Part shown: piece after piece, positions 31,919 through 40,027 of the stretch
Layout: every line of letters begins with the position of its first letter
Numbering within the stretch: position 1 is the stretch's first letter
Assembly: GCA_905233765.1 (NCBI GenBank)
Contig: CAJOCU010000014.1
Span: 44,164-108,163 of the forward strand
Direction of reading: 5' to 3'
Source of the DNA: an uncultured Bacteroidaceae bacterium
Lineage (GTDB): Bacteria; Bacteroidota; Bacteroidia; Bacteroidales; Bacteroidaceae
Length of the DNA: 64,000 bases
Translations under genes and position numbers: made by a program
Notes under the pieces: model-generated
What the model saw: the letters and a program-made list of their open reading frames with translations, nothing else
Database searches by the model: none
What the model was told of the DNA's origin: nothing

Positions 31919-33412
31919 ATGTCTAAAGTAGTCATCATAGGTAGCGGCCTCGGCGGTCTTTCCACGGGAGTGATTCTCGCCCGTGAGGGGTATCAGGTGA
32001 CCATCCTGGAGCAAGAAGCTCAGATAGGCGGTTGCCTGCAATGCTTCACACGTCGTGGTGTGAAGTTCGAGACAGGGATGCATTTCATCGGTAGCGCACG
32101 TAAGGGGCAGACCCTTGACCGTCTGCTACGCTTCCTCGGTGTGACAGATGACATTCGGCTTGGCGAGTTGGACAAAGACGCCTATGATATTGTACGCATC
32201 GGCAATGATGAATACAGATTCCCGAACGGACGAGAGGCCTTTATTCGTCAGATGACGGAATATTTCCCCCATGAACACGAGGGGATTGTTAAATATATGA
32301 ACTGTGTAGAGCGCGTCGCCAACGCCTCTAGCCTGCATACACTCAGTCTGGAGAATGCCGACAGCGCCATCAGTACGGAATACCAGTTGCGGAGCATCAA
32401 CGAAGTCGTGGAAGGTCTCATTACCGATGGACGCCTGCGTCAGGTACTGGTCGGTAACCTGCCACTCTATGCTGCCCGCTATGGTCGTACCCCCTTCTCG
32501 ACACACGCATTCATCGTCGATTTCTACAATCAAAGCAGCTTCCGTGTTGTAGGCGGCAGCGATGCCATTGGTGTCTCCTTGCACAAGACGCTGCAACGCT
32601 ATGGTGGTACGGTTCTCACGCGTGCCCAAGTCAACAAGATACAATCTTCCGATGACCACGTCACAGGTGTCTCCACTACCGACGGCCGTTTCTTCCCTGC
32701 CGATATGGTCATCAGCGCTATTCACCCAGTTCCCACGCTGGCGATGACCGACAGCCCACTTATCCGCAAGGCGTTCCGCAATCGGATGCAGCAGCTGCCC
32801 AATACCATCGGCATCTTTTCCGTCTATCTTGATTTCAAGAAGGGCGCGATGCCCTACATGAACAGCAACTACTACTGTTATCCCAACGTCTCGCCTTGGG
32901 ACTGCGAAGACTATACCCAGACCGATTGGCCACGCGGCTATCTCTATATGCATTTCTGCCACGAGTCACAGCCGCGCTATGCCAAAGCGGGTGTCATCCT
33001 CAGCTATATGCGTTTCGAAGAGATGCTGCCGTGGCTGGGGACAACCGTGGGACACCGCGGCGCTGACTACGAAGCCTTCAAGCAGCAACATGCTGAGCGT
33101 CTGTTGGAGGTTGTGGAGCATGACCATCCTGGCCTGCGCGACAGCATTGCACACTACTATACCTCCACTCCCCTTACCTATCTCGACTATACGGGAACGC
33201 CCGGGGGCAGTGCATATGGTATCGCCCGCGACATTACGCTGGGGATGTCCTGCCATGTGCCCCAGCGCACGAAGTTGCCGGGGCTCTATCTCACAGGACA
33301 GAACATTAATTCCCATGGTATCCTCGGTGTGCTCGTGGGATCTATTGTCACCTGTTCCGACATCCTCGGCACAGCATACCTCTATCAAAAGATAAAAGAC
33401 GCAAACCAATGA
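31919..33412 (+). CDS. FAD-dependent phytoene-desaturase-like oxidoreductase 1
   Basis: 497 residues with an N-terminal dinucleotide-binding fold (VIIGSGLGGLSTGVILAREG) and the CrtI-type GG motif region (IGGCLQCF). The C-terminal FAD motif is GLYLTGQNINSHGILGVLVGS. Related enzymes desaturate, saturate or isomerise polyenes. It overlaps its paralogue by ATGA. A likely function is setting double-bond geometry or saturation of the polyene; this is inference. Confidence 0.85.
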   Translation: MSKVVIIGSGLGGLSTGVILAREGYQVTILEQEAQIGGCLQCFTRRGVKFETGMHFIGSARKGQTLDRLLRFLGVTDDIRLGELDKDAYDIVRIGNDEYRFPNGREAFIRQMTEYFPHEHEGIVKYMNCVERVANASSLHTLSLENADSAISTEYQLRSINEVVEGLITDGRLRQVLVGNLPLYAARYGRTPFSTHAFIVDFYNQSSFRVVGGSDAIGVSLHKTLQRYGGTVLTRAQVNKIQSSDDHVTGVSTTDGRFFPADMVISAIHPVPTLAMTDSPLIRKAFRNRMQQLPNTIGIFSVYLDFKKGAMPYMNSNYYCYPNVSPWDCEDYTQTDWPRGYLYMHFCHESQPRYAKAGVILSYMRFEEMLPWLGTTVGHRGADYEAFKQQHAERLLEVVEHDHPGLRDSIAHYYTSTPLTYLDYTGTPGGSAYGIARDITLGMSCHVPQRTKLPGLYLTGQNINSHGILGVLVGSIVTCSDILGTAYLYQKIKDANQ

Positions 33413-34914
33413 AAAGTGCAGTCATCATAGGAGGCGGCTTCGGCGGTCTTACAACGGGAGCGTTATTGGCGCGCGAAGGCATGGACGTTACCGTCATCGA
33501 GAAGAACCAGAACATCGGCGGCGGTCTGCAGAGCTTCCGTCGCGATGGCATCGACTTTGAGACAGGGATGCATATTCTTGGTGGTTTCACCGAGGGCGAT
33601 TCCGTCTATCGCATCTTCGATTACATCGGCATCATGGACCGTCTGCAACTGAAACGCAGCGATGCCGACTGCATGGATCAGATCACCTATCTCGCCGATG
33701 GCATCACCTATCGCATCCCACAGGGACGTGATGCCTTTCGCGAGGCCCTCTGTCGCTACTTCCCAGCCGAGGAGGCGGGCATCACAGCGTATGTCGATGC
33801 ATGTTATATGTTGGCCGATGAAGTGGAGATTTTCAACCTGCGTCCCACGGACAGCTTCTTCAAGGTCCACTCCGAACGCTTCATGCAACCCGCCGACGAA
33901 TTTATCGCTGACTATGTCAGAGACCCACGTCTGCGGGATCTGTTAGCCTACATGAATCCTATGTATGGCGGCGTACGTCACCAGACCCCCGCCTACATCC
34001 ACGCCCTCATCAATGTGCTCTATATCAACGGACAGTTCCATTTCATCGGGCGCAGCCAGCACATGGCCGAGGAACTGGCGCGCGTCATCCGTGAACATGG
34101 CGGGCGCGTCCTTACAGGTGATGCTGTCACGGCTGTGGAGGTGCAGGACAAACGTGCCACCGCCGTCAGAACGGCTCATGGCGGATGTTTCACGGCAGAC
34201 TACGTCATCAATACGCTGCACCCGCAACGCCTCTTCTCCCTTCTCCCTGAGGGGACCCTTCCAAAAGCGTATGTCACACGTCTCAATGAAGCACCTCTCA
34301 CCTACTCGGCCTTCATACTGTACATCGTCTTCAAGCCGGAGACGTTCCCCTATATCAACCACACCTGCTACCTGCAGGATGACTACGGTCTCGTGTGGAA
34401 CCATGCCGAGTATGACGCTGGCACCTGGCCTCGCGGCATGATGTATATCACCCCGCCGACAGAAGACCAGGGGCCATGGGCACAGCGCATGACTGTCAAC
34501 TGCATTATGCCTTGGTCACAGGTTGAACGGTGGGCAGACACTCGTGTCGGACATCGTGGCGACGACTACGAGGCTTGGAAACAAGTACAGGCCGAACGCA
34601 TCATTGATAAGATGGGGCAACTCTATCCCGGCTTCCGTGACAAAGTAAAGACCTACATCGCCGCCTCGCCCCTCACCATCCGTGACTACTACGGTTCACC
34701 CTGCGGAGCACTCTACGGCTACCAAAAAGATGCCCATGACCCTGCTCGCACAATGGTGATGCCCGTCACCAAAATCCCCAACCTGCTGCTCTCAGGGCAG
34801 TGCGTCAACCTGCACGGCATCTGCGGAGTGCCCCTCACAGCCATCAACACTGCCGAAGTCATCTTCGGTGTCAACTACATCGTCAATCGAATCAACACAT
34901 GCAACGAATCCTGA
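33409..34914 (+). CDS. FAD-dependent phytoene-desaturase-like oxidoreductase 2
   Basis: 501 residues and a clear paralogue of the preceding gene: VIIGGGFGGLTTGALLAREG, FETGMHILGG versus FETGMHFIGS, and a C-terminal LLLSGQCVNLHGICGVPLTA. The tandem pair suggests two successive or alternative redox steps, or a heterodimer. The 3' end overlaps the esterase start by 16 bases. Confidence 0.85.
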   Translation: MKSAVIIGGGFGGLTTGALLAREGMDVTVIEKNQNIGGGLQSFRRDGIDFETGMHILGGFTEGDSVYRIFDYIGIMDRLQLKRSDADCMDQITYLADGITYRIPQGRDAFREALCRYFPAEEAGITAYVDACYMLADEVEIFNLRPTDSFFKVHSERFMQPADEFIADYVRDPRLRDLLAYMNPMYGGVRHQTPAYIHALINVLYINGQFHFIGRSQHMAEELARVIREHGGRVLTGDAVTAVEVQDKRATAVRTAHGGCFTADYVINTLHPQRLFSLLPEGTLPKAYVTRLNEAPLTYSAFILYIVFKPETFPYINHTCYLQDDYGLVWNHAEYDAGTWPRGMMYITPPTEDQGPWAQRMTVNCIMPWSQVERWADTRVGHRGDDYEAWKQVQAERIIDKMGQLYPGFRDKVKTYIAASPLTIRDYYGSPCGALYGYQKDAHDPARTMVMPVTKIPNLLLSGQCVNLHGICGVPLTAINTAEVIFGVNYIVNRINTCNES

Positions 34915-35738
34915 CCATCCTCCTCGCATTCACCTTCGCCGCGATGCTCAATGCCCAGTCTGCTGTCAACATCTGGGAGGGCACCGCATGCAAGAAGGTG
35001 ATGCTCACGCCATACCTGACCCAGGGTAAGCCGCACATGGCTGTCATCGTGTGTCCGGGCGGCAGCTATTTCTGGCACGACATAGAGATCGAAGGCTACG
35101 GCGTGGCCGAGTGGTTGCAACGTAACGGCATCTCGGCTTTTGTGCTCAACTATCGCACGGCCTACGTCCCAGCTTTTATCACGCGCTATCGCATCCTCTT
35201 TCGTGGCAATCGCTATCCCGATCCGCAGGATGACCTCCTGCAGGCTGTCCGCTATGTCCGCGCTCATGCTGCGGAGTATGGCATCGACCCTAAGCGTTTG
35301 GGCGCAATGGGCTTCTCTGCTGGCGGACATCTGGTGATGTCGGGCGCCGAGTGGTTTACGGGCGAGGATCGTCTGGCCTTCTCGGCACCCATATACCCGG
35401 TGGTGACGATGACACACCCGTGTGTTCACAAGCGTTCGCGTCGTGGTCTCATGGGCGAATCCAAGAAACGCAACAAAGCCCTGCGTGAGCAGCTCTCTCT
35501 AGAGAAACATGTCCCGGCCGACTGCCCACCCATCTTCCTCGTGAACTGTGTTGACGACCCCATCGTCGATTATCGTAACTCCGAACTGTTGGACTCGGCC
35601 CTCACAGCACAAAGCATTCCCCATCGCTACATTCAGTACCGAACAGGCGGTCATGGCTTCGGAGCCAGCGACACCAAGGGTACGGCCGAGTGCCGTCAAT
35701 GGCGCGAGGAGTTCCTCAACTGGATTAAGCAATATTGA
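34899..35738 (+). CDS. Exported alpha/beta-hydrolase (esterase), aryl polyene cluster
   Basis: 279 residues with a signal peptide (MQRILTILLAFTFAAMLNAQ). The nucleophile elbow is GFSAGGH with Ser140, the acid is in NCVDDPIVDYRNS and the His in GGHGFG, as in bacterial acetyl-esterase/BD-FAE-type enzymes. An oxyanion-hole-like CPGGSY is near residue 55. The start at 34899 overlaps the previous gene by 16 bases and gives the signal peptide; an earlier in-frame start does not. It may deacylate the pigment in the periplasm. Confidence 0.85.
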   Translation: MQRILTILLAFTFAAMLNAQSAVNIWEGTACKKVMLTPYLTQGKPHMAVIVCPGGSYFWHDIEIEGYGVAEWLQRNGISAFVLNYRTAYVPAFITRYRILFRGNRYPDPQDDLLQAVRYVRAHAAEYGIDPKRLGAMGFSAGGHLVMSGAEWFTGEDRLAFSAPIYPVVTMTHPCVHKRSRRGLMGESKKRNKALREQLSLEKHVPADCPPIFLVNCVDDPIVDYRNSELLDSALTAQSIPHRYIQYRTGGHGFGASDTKGTAECRQWREEFLNWIKQY

Positions 35739-35751
35739 AAGCAAAAATAAT

Positions 35752-36879
35752 ATGATCAAGCACCCGAAATTCGACGACATTCGTCCCTACTACGAAGAAG
35801 AGATACCCGCTGCCATGCAGCGCATCGCCCACAGCGATGCCTTTCCCCTACTGGCCTCCTTTGTCTTTCCTGATATGCCGCTGGCCGAGGTGCGTAAGAA
35901 GGTGGAGGGTTTCCAGACTACCCACGACTTCCAGCACGGCGTCATGTACTATGTCAACGAACAGATTATCGCACGTAGTATCACGGAGTTCTCCTGCTCG
36001 GGCCTCGAACGTCTCAACCCCGGCAAACGCTATCTCTTTGTCTCCAACCATCGCGATATCATGCTGGATGCCAGCCTCCTTCAGAACCATCTGGTAGATG
36101 GTGGCTTTGAGACCACAGAGATCACCTTCGGTGCCAACCTGATGGTGAATCCGCTGGTCGTGGATATCGGCAAGAGCAACAAGATGTTCAAGGTGGAGCG
36201 CCCGGGCGGCAGTATCAAGGACTTCTATCGTAGCTCGCTCCATCTCTCAGAGTACATCCGCTGGACGATTACTGAGAAGCACGAGTCTGTGTGGATTGCA
36301 CAGCGCAATGGTCGCACAAAGAACGGCATAGACACCACTGACCAGGGTATCATCAAGATGTTCTGCATGAGCGAACCGCATGACAAGATCAAGGCGCTGG
36401 CTGACCTGAACATTGTGCCTGTGGCAGTTTCCTACGAGTGGGAGTCCTGCGACATACTCAAGGCGCTGGAGCTTTATGAGTCGCAATACACGCGCTACAC
36501 CAAGAAACCTGGAGAGGACCTCAACAGTATCCTCACAGGCATCCTTGAGCCCAAGGGTCGCGTGCATTTCGAGCTTTGCAAACCTATCTCTGTACCCGAA
36601 CTCTCCGCCTTCGAGAACCAGACCAACAACGAGTACCACAAGTCCGTTGCCAAGCTCCTCGATCGCCGCATCAACGCTGCCTACCGCCTGTACCCCAATA
36701 ACTACATTGCCCACGACTTGCTCTACGGCAATGAGAAGTACAAGTCGATGTACACGCGCGAGCAGTACGATGCCTTCGTGCAGCGTCTCGCGGAGCTCGA
36801 CCGCTACGACACCTGCGACCTGGAGCGCTTGAAGGAGATCTTCATCGGCATCTATGCGAATCCCGTTGATAACCAATAA
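35752..36879 (+). CDS. Glycerophosphate-acyltransferase-like protein, aryl polyene cluster
   Basis: 375 residues, soluble or peripheral. The acyltransferase motif SNHRDIMLDAS (NHX4D, about 99-109) and later VWIAQRNGRTKNG resemble the GPAT/PlsB-PlsC superfamily. The third acyltransferase of the cluster. ATG 35752 follows the previous stop by 13 bases; a longer in-frame start lies inside the esterase gene. It probably makes the acylated acceptor onto which the polyene is placed. Confidence 0.8.
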   Translation: MIKHPKFDDIRPYYEEEIPAAMQRIAHSDAFPLLASFVFPDMPLAEVRKKVEGFQTTHDFQHGVMYYVNEQIIARSITEFSCSGLERLNPGKRYLFVSNHRDIMLDASLLQNHLVDGGFETTEITFGANLMVNPLVVDIGKSNKMFKVERPGGSIKDFYRSSLHLSEYIRWTITEKHESVWIAQRNGRTKNGIDTTDQGIIKMFCMSEPHDKIKALADLNIVPVAVSYEWESCDILKALELYESQYTRYTKKPGEDLNSILTGILEPKGRVHFELCKPISVPELSAFENQTNNEYHKSVAKLLDRRINAAYRLYPNNYIAHDLLYGNEKYKSMYTREQYDAFVQRLAELDRYDTCDLERLKEIFIGIYANPVDNQ

Positions 36880-36894
36880 AGCGTAAGAGGGGGC

Positions 36895-39800
36895 ATGACG
36901 ACGTGGATTGTGACCATCTATGAGGCAATGAGGCGGCACCGTGTGCTCAGCCTCCTCTCGGCTATTCTGCTGACCGGGCTGCTTGCGCTCTTGGTGATGC
37001 GTCAGACCTACAAGGAGGACATCTCCGACTTCCTGCCTTTAAGCGACAAATACAGCAAAGCACTGCGCGTCTATCAGGGCATCTCTGGGGCCAACCGCGT
37101 CATCGCCATCTTCTCGCAGCGGGAGGGCGCAGTGAAAGACCCTGACGCCATCACCGATGCCATCGACCGCTTCACCTCGCTCCTCGAGGAGCGCGACAGC
37201 GTCGGCCATGTGAAGGATGTCATGAGCCAAATTGACTTGGAGACCTTCACCGAGGTCTCGGAGTGGGTCTATGCACACATTCCTTACTTCCTCACCCCCG
37301 AGGACTACGTCCGCTTCGACAGCCTCCTGGCGGATGACGCCTACATCCCTGAGCAGTTGGCCCGCGACAAGCAGATGTTGCTCTTCCCCGTCTCGGGGCT
37401 CCTCTCCGACAACCTGCAGCGCGACCCGCTGAATCTCTTCACGCCCGTCGTGGCGCAGCTCCAAGGCGCGCAGGGTGCCGTTAACTACGAGAACTACGAA
37501 GGCTACATATTCTCGCCTGATATGCGTCGTGCGATGGTCATGATGAATTCGCCGCATGGGGCCAGCGAGACCGAGAAGAACGCCGCTCTCGTCGATTTCC
37601 TTCAGGGGTGTGCCGACGAAGTCATTGCAGACGCCCCCGATATTGAGATTCACCTGACAGGAGGTCCTGTCATCGCTGTGGGCAATGCCCGGCAGATCAA
37701 GACAGACAGCCTTCTCTCCGTAGGCATCGCCATCGTGCTGATTGTGGCGCTGCTGCTCTGGGTGTTCCGTCGCGTGTGGAACCTCATGCTCATCGTTCTC
37801 TCTATCGCCTGGGGCTGGCTTTTCGCGATGGGCGCGCTGGCAGTGATCCATGACAGCGTCTCGGTCATCGTCATCGGAATCTCGTCGGTCATCCTAGGCA
37901 TTGCTGTCAACTATCCCCTTCATCTCATCGCCCATCTCCAGCACACGCCCGATATGCGTTCGGCGCTTAAGGAGATTGTCATGCCGCTCGTCGTGGGAAA
38001 CATCACCACCGTTGGAGCTTTCCTGGCCCTCGTGCCGCTGCAATCCACGGCCCTTCGTGACCTGGGGCTCTTTAGTGCCCTTCTCCTCATCGGAACCATC
38101 CTCTTCGTGCTGCTCTATCTGCCGCATTTGGTGCGTCAGAATTACGAATTACGAATGACGAATGATGAATCATTCGCTCCTCAATCATCACCCCTCAATC
38201 ATCACTCCCCACTCGTCATTCGTCATTCATCATTCGTCGTTTTACTAACCCTCCACACCCTCATCCTTGGCTACTTCAGCTTCCAGACTTCCTTCGACCC
38301 CAATATCAGCCACATCAACTATATGACCGCTGAGCAGAAGGCGGATATGGTGTACTTCCAGGAGGTGATGGCGCAGGCCACGACAGCGCAGACCGTTTAT
38401 GTCGTCGCAGAGGACAGCACATGGGACGGGGCAATGGAACATAGCCGACAGTTGCAAGCCGCGCTGCAACGACTCCATACAGACAGCCTCGTCGCACAAC
38501 TGCAAAGTTGCCACCACTTCCTTGCCTCGCGTGAAGAGCAGGCTCGTCGACTGGCACAGTGGAACGCGTTCGTTCATCAGTACGGAGCCCAACTCGAAGC
38601 CTCCATCCGCTCGGCATCAGCTGCCGAAGGTTTCTCGTCGGACACCTTCGAACCCTTCTTCCGCCTCCTTCACGCTTCCTTCGAACCGCAGGAACCCGCC
38701 TTCTTCGAACGCCTGACCTCGACCGTCTTCGCCTCGAATGTCGTGACAGACAGCACGCACCACAGCTGGCAGGTTGTCAGCGTCCTGAAGACCGACAGCG
38801 CTCATCTTGATCGCGTCATCGCAGAGGCCGAAGCCCACGATCCTTCTGTCTATGCCTTCGACATTAGCGGCATGAATTCATTGATTGCTACACGCCTCTC
38901 CGATGACTTCAACTACATCGGCTGGGCCTGCGGTTTGATTGTCTTCTTCTTCCTCTGGCTGTCGCTGGGCAGCGTCGAGCTGGCCCTGCTCTCCTTCCTG
39001 CCGATGGCGGTCAGCTGGATCTGGATTCTGGGGATCATGGCCATCCTCGGTATCCAGTTCAACGTGGTCAACGTCATCCTTGCCACCTTCATCTTTGGTC
39101 AGGGTGATGACTACACCATCTTCATGACCGAGGGCAGCCAGTACGAGTACACCTATGGCAAGAAGATGCTGGCTTCCTACCGCCAGAGCATCATCCTCTC
39201 GGCCCTCATCATGTTCATTGGCATCGGCACGCTCATCTTCGCCAAGCATCCGGCACTCCACTCGCTGGCCGAAGTCACCATCGTGGGAATGCTCTCCGTC
39301 GTTCTCACGGCCTGCCTCTTCCCGCCCTTCATCTTCCGCTGGCTCATCTACAAAGATGGTCGCCTGCGCCGCCAGCCCCTCACCCTCCGCAACATCATTC
39401 ATCATTCCCTTCTCCCCGCCCTCGCTCGGCCCGAAGGGAGGCTTGACACTTCAAGAACAGGGGAGGGGGCGGGACTTGCCCTTGCTATCGTCCGCTCCCG
39501 CTACCGCTATCGTACACAGGAAGTCCTTCAGCCGGTACGTCGGCGCATGCGTCAGACCCACGACTACGCATCATTTACCAGCAATGATGCTCTATCACAG
39601 GCCAAGACCTGCCTCGTCTGGAACAGCCACGAGGGCGAACTGCCCTTGCTGCTGGCACTGACCTATCCCGCGCTCCACGTCTATGCCATTGCCGAAGACG
39701 AAGAGATGGCCACCGTCACACGCCTGGCCGCAGAGGGACTGGCAGAAAACCTCGAAGTACTCACTAAAACAGAATTCAAAACATACGTCATGGACAAGAA

Positions 39801-40020
39801 AACCCGAATCCGTCAACTCTTGGAAGACGCGCTGCCTTTGGTAGATTTCGATTCCGACTTCCTCTTCAGCGAACTCGACTCGCTCGGCGTCACCACCATC
39901 CTCATGATGTTGGCCGATGAATATGGCATCCACCTCGAGGCCGCCGACGCCACACCCCGTAACCTCCGCAACCTCGATAGCATCGTCGCGATGGTGGAGG
40001 GCAAACTGAAAGACAGGTGA
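36895..40020 (+). CDS. MMPL/RND exporter fused to a truncated methyltransferase-like segment and an acyl carrier domain
   Basis: 1041 residues. Residues 1 to about 825 are an RND/MMPL transporter with two sets of membrane helices and large periplasmic loops. A repeat-scarred linker (about 833-870) leads to a piece resembling motif I of a class I methyltransferase (CLVWNSHEGELPLLLALTYP, about 903-922) that lacks the rest of the fold. The C-terminus (from Met966) is an acyl carrier domain with Ser996 in ELDSLGVTT. Related proteins are annotated as MMPL-acyltransferase-methyltransferase trifunctional; here the acyltransferase is missing. The carrier domain may also be translated separately from ATG 39790. 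It should export the acylated polyene. Confidence 0.8.
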   Translation: MTTWIVTIYEAMRRHRVLSLLSAILLTGLLALLVMRQTYKEDISDFLPLSDKYSKALRVYQGISGANRVIAIFSQREGAVKDPDAITDAIDRFTSLLEERDSVGHVKDVMSQIDLETFTEVSEWVYAHIPYFLTPEDYVRFDSLLADDAYIPEQLARDKQMLLFPVSGLLSDNLQRDPLNLFTPVVAQLQGAQGAVNYENYEGYIFSPDMRRAMVMMNSPHGASETEKNAALVDFLQGCADEVIADAPDIEIHLTGGPVIAVGNARQIKTDSLLSVGIAIVLIVALLLWVFRRVWNLMLIVLSIAWGWLFAMGALAVIHDSVSVIVIGISSVILGIAVNYPLHLIAHLQHTPDMRSALKEIVMPLVVGNITTVGAFLALVPLQSTALRDLGLFSALLLIGTILFVLLYLPHLVRQNYELRMTNDESFAPQSSPLNHHSPLVIRHSSFVVLLTLHTLILGYFSFQTSFDPNISHINYMTAEQKADMVYFQEVMAQATTAQTVYVVAEDSTWDGAMEHSRQLQAALQRLHTDSLVAQLQSCHHFLASREEQARRLAQWNAFVHQYGAQLEASIRSASAAEGFSSDTFEPFFRLLHASFEPQEPAFFERLTSTVFASNVVTDSTHHSWQVVSVLKTDSAHLDRVIAEAEAHDPSVYAFDISGMNSLIATRLSDDFNYIGWACGLIVFFFLWLSLGSVELALLSFLPMAVSWIWILGIMAILGIQFNVVNVILATFIFGQGDDYTIFMTEGSQYEYTYGKKMLASYRQSIILSALIMFIGIGTLIFAKHPALHSLAEVTIVGMLSVVLTACLFPPFIFRWLIYKDGRLRRQPLTLRNIIHHSLLPALARPEGRLDTSRTGEGAGLALAIVRSRYRYRTQEVLQPVRRRMRQTHDYASFTSNDALSQAKTCLVWNSHEGELPLLLALTYPALHVYAIAEDEEMATVTRLAAEGLAENLEVLTKTEFKTYVMDKKTRIRQLLEDALPLVDFDSDFLFSELDSLGVTTILMMLADEYGIHLEAADATPRNLRNLDSIVAMVEGKLKDR
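38140..38241 (+). repeat. ATTCGTCATTC-type repeat in frame inside the MMPL gene
   Basis: About 34 codons (residues 416-449) are made of ATTACGAATTACGAATGACG and later TCATTCGTCATTCATCATTC tracts. A 14-bp inverted pair (38157-38170 with 38225-38238) lies at the two ends. The same words occur between genes at 31899-31920 and 47289-47312. It falls between two membrane helices, in a loop. Confidence 0.75.
39391..39476 (+). repeat. GC-rich repeat at the MMPL/methyltransferase junction
   Basis: TCTCCCCGCCCTCGCTCGGC ... GGGGAGGGGGCGGGA forms imperfect inverted arms within the linker coding region (about residues 833-860), preceded by ATCATTCATCATTCCC. It belongs with the palindromic family at 11061 and 40160. 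Confidence 0.55.
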
Positions 40021-40027
40021 CAGACCT

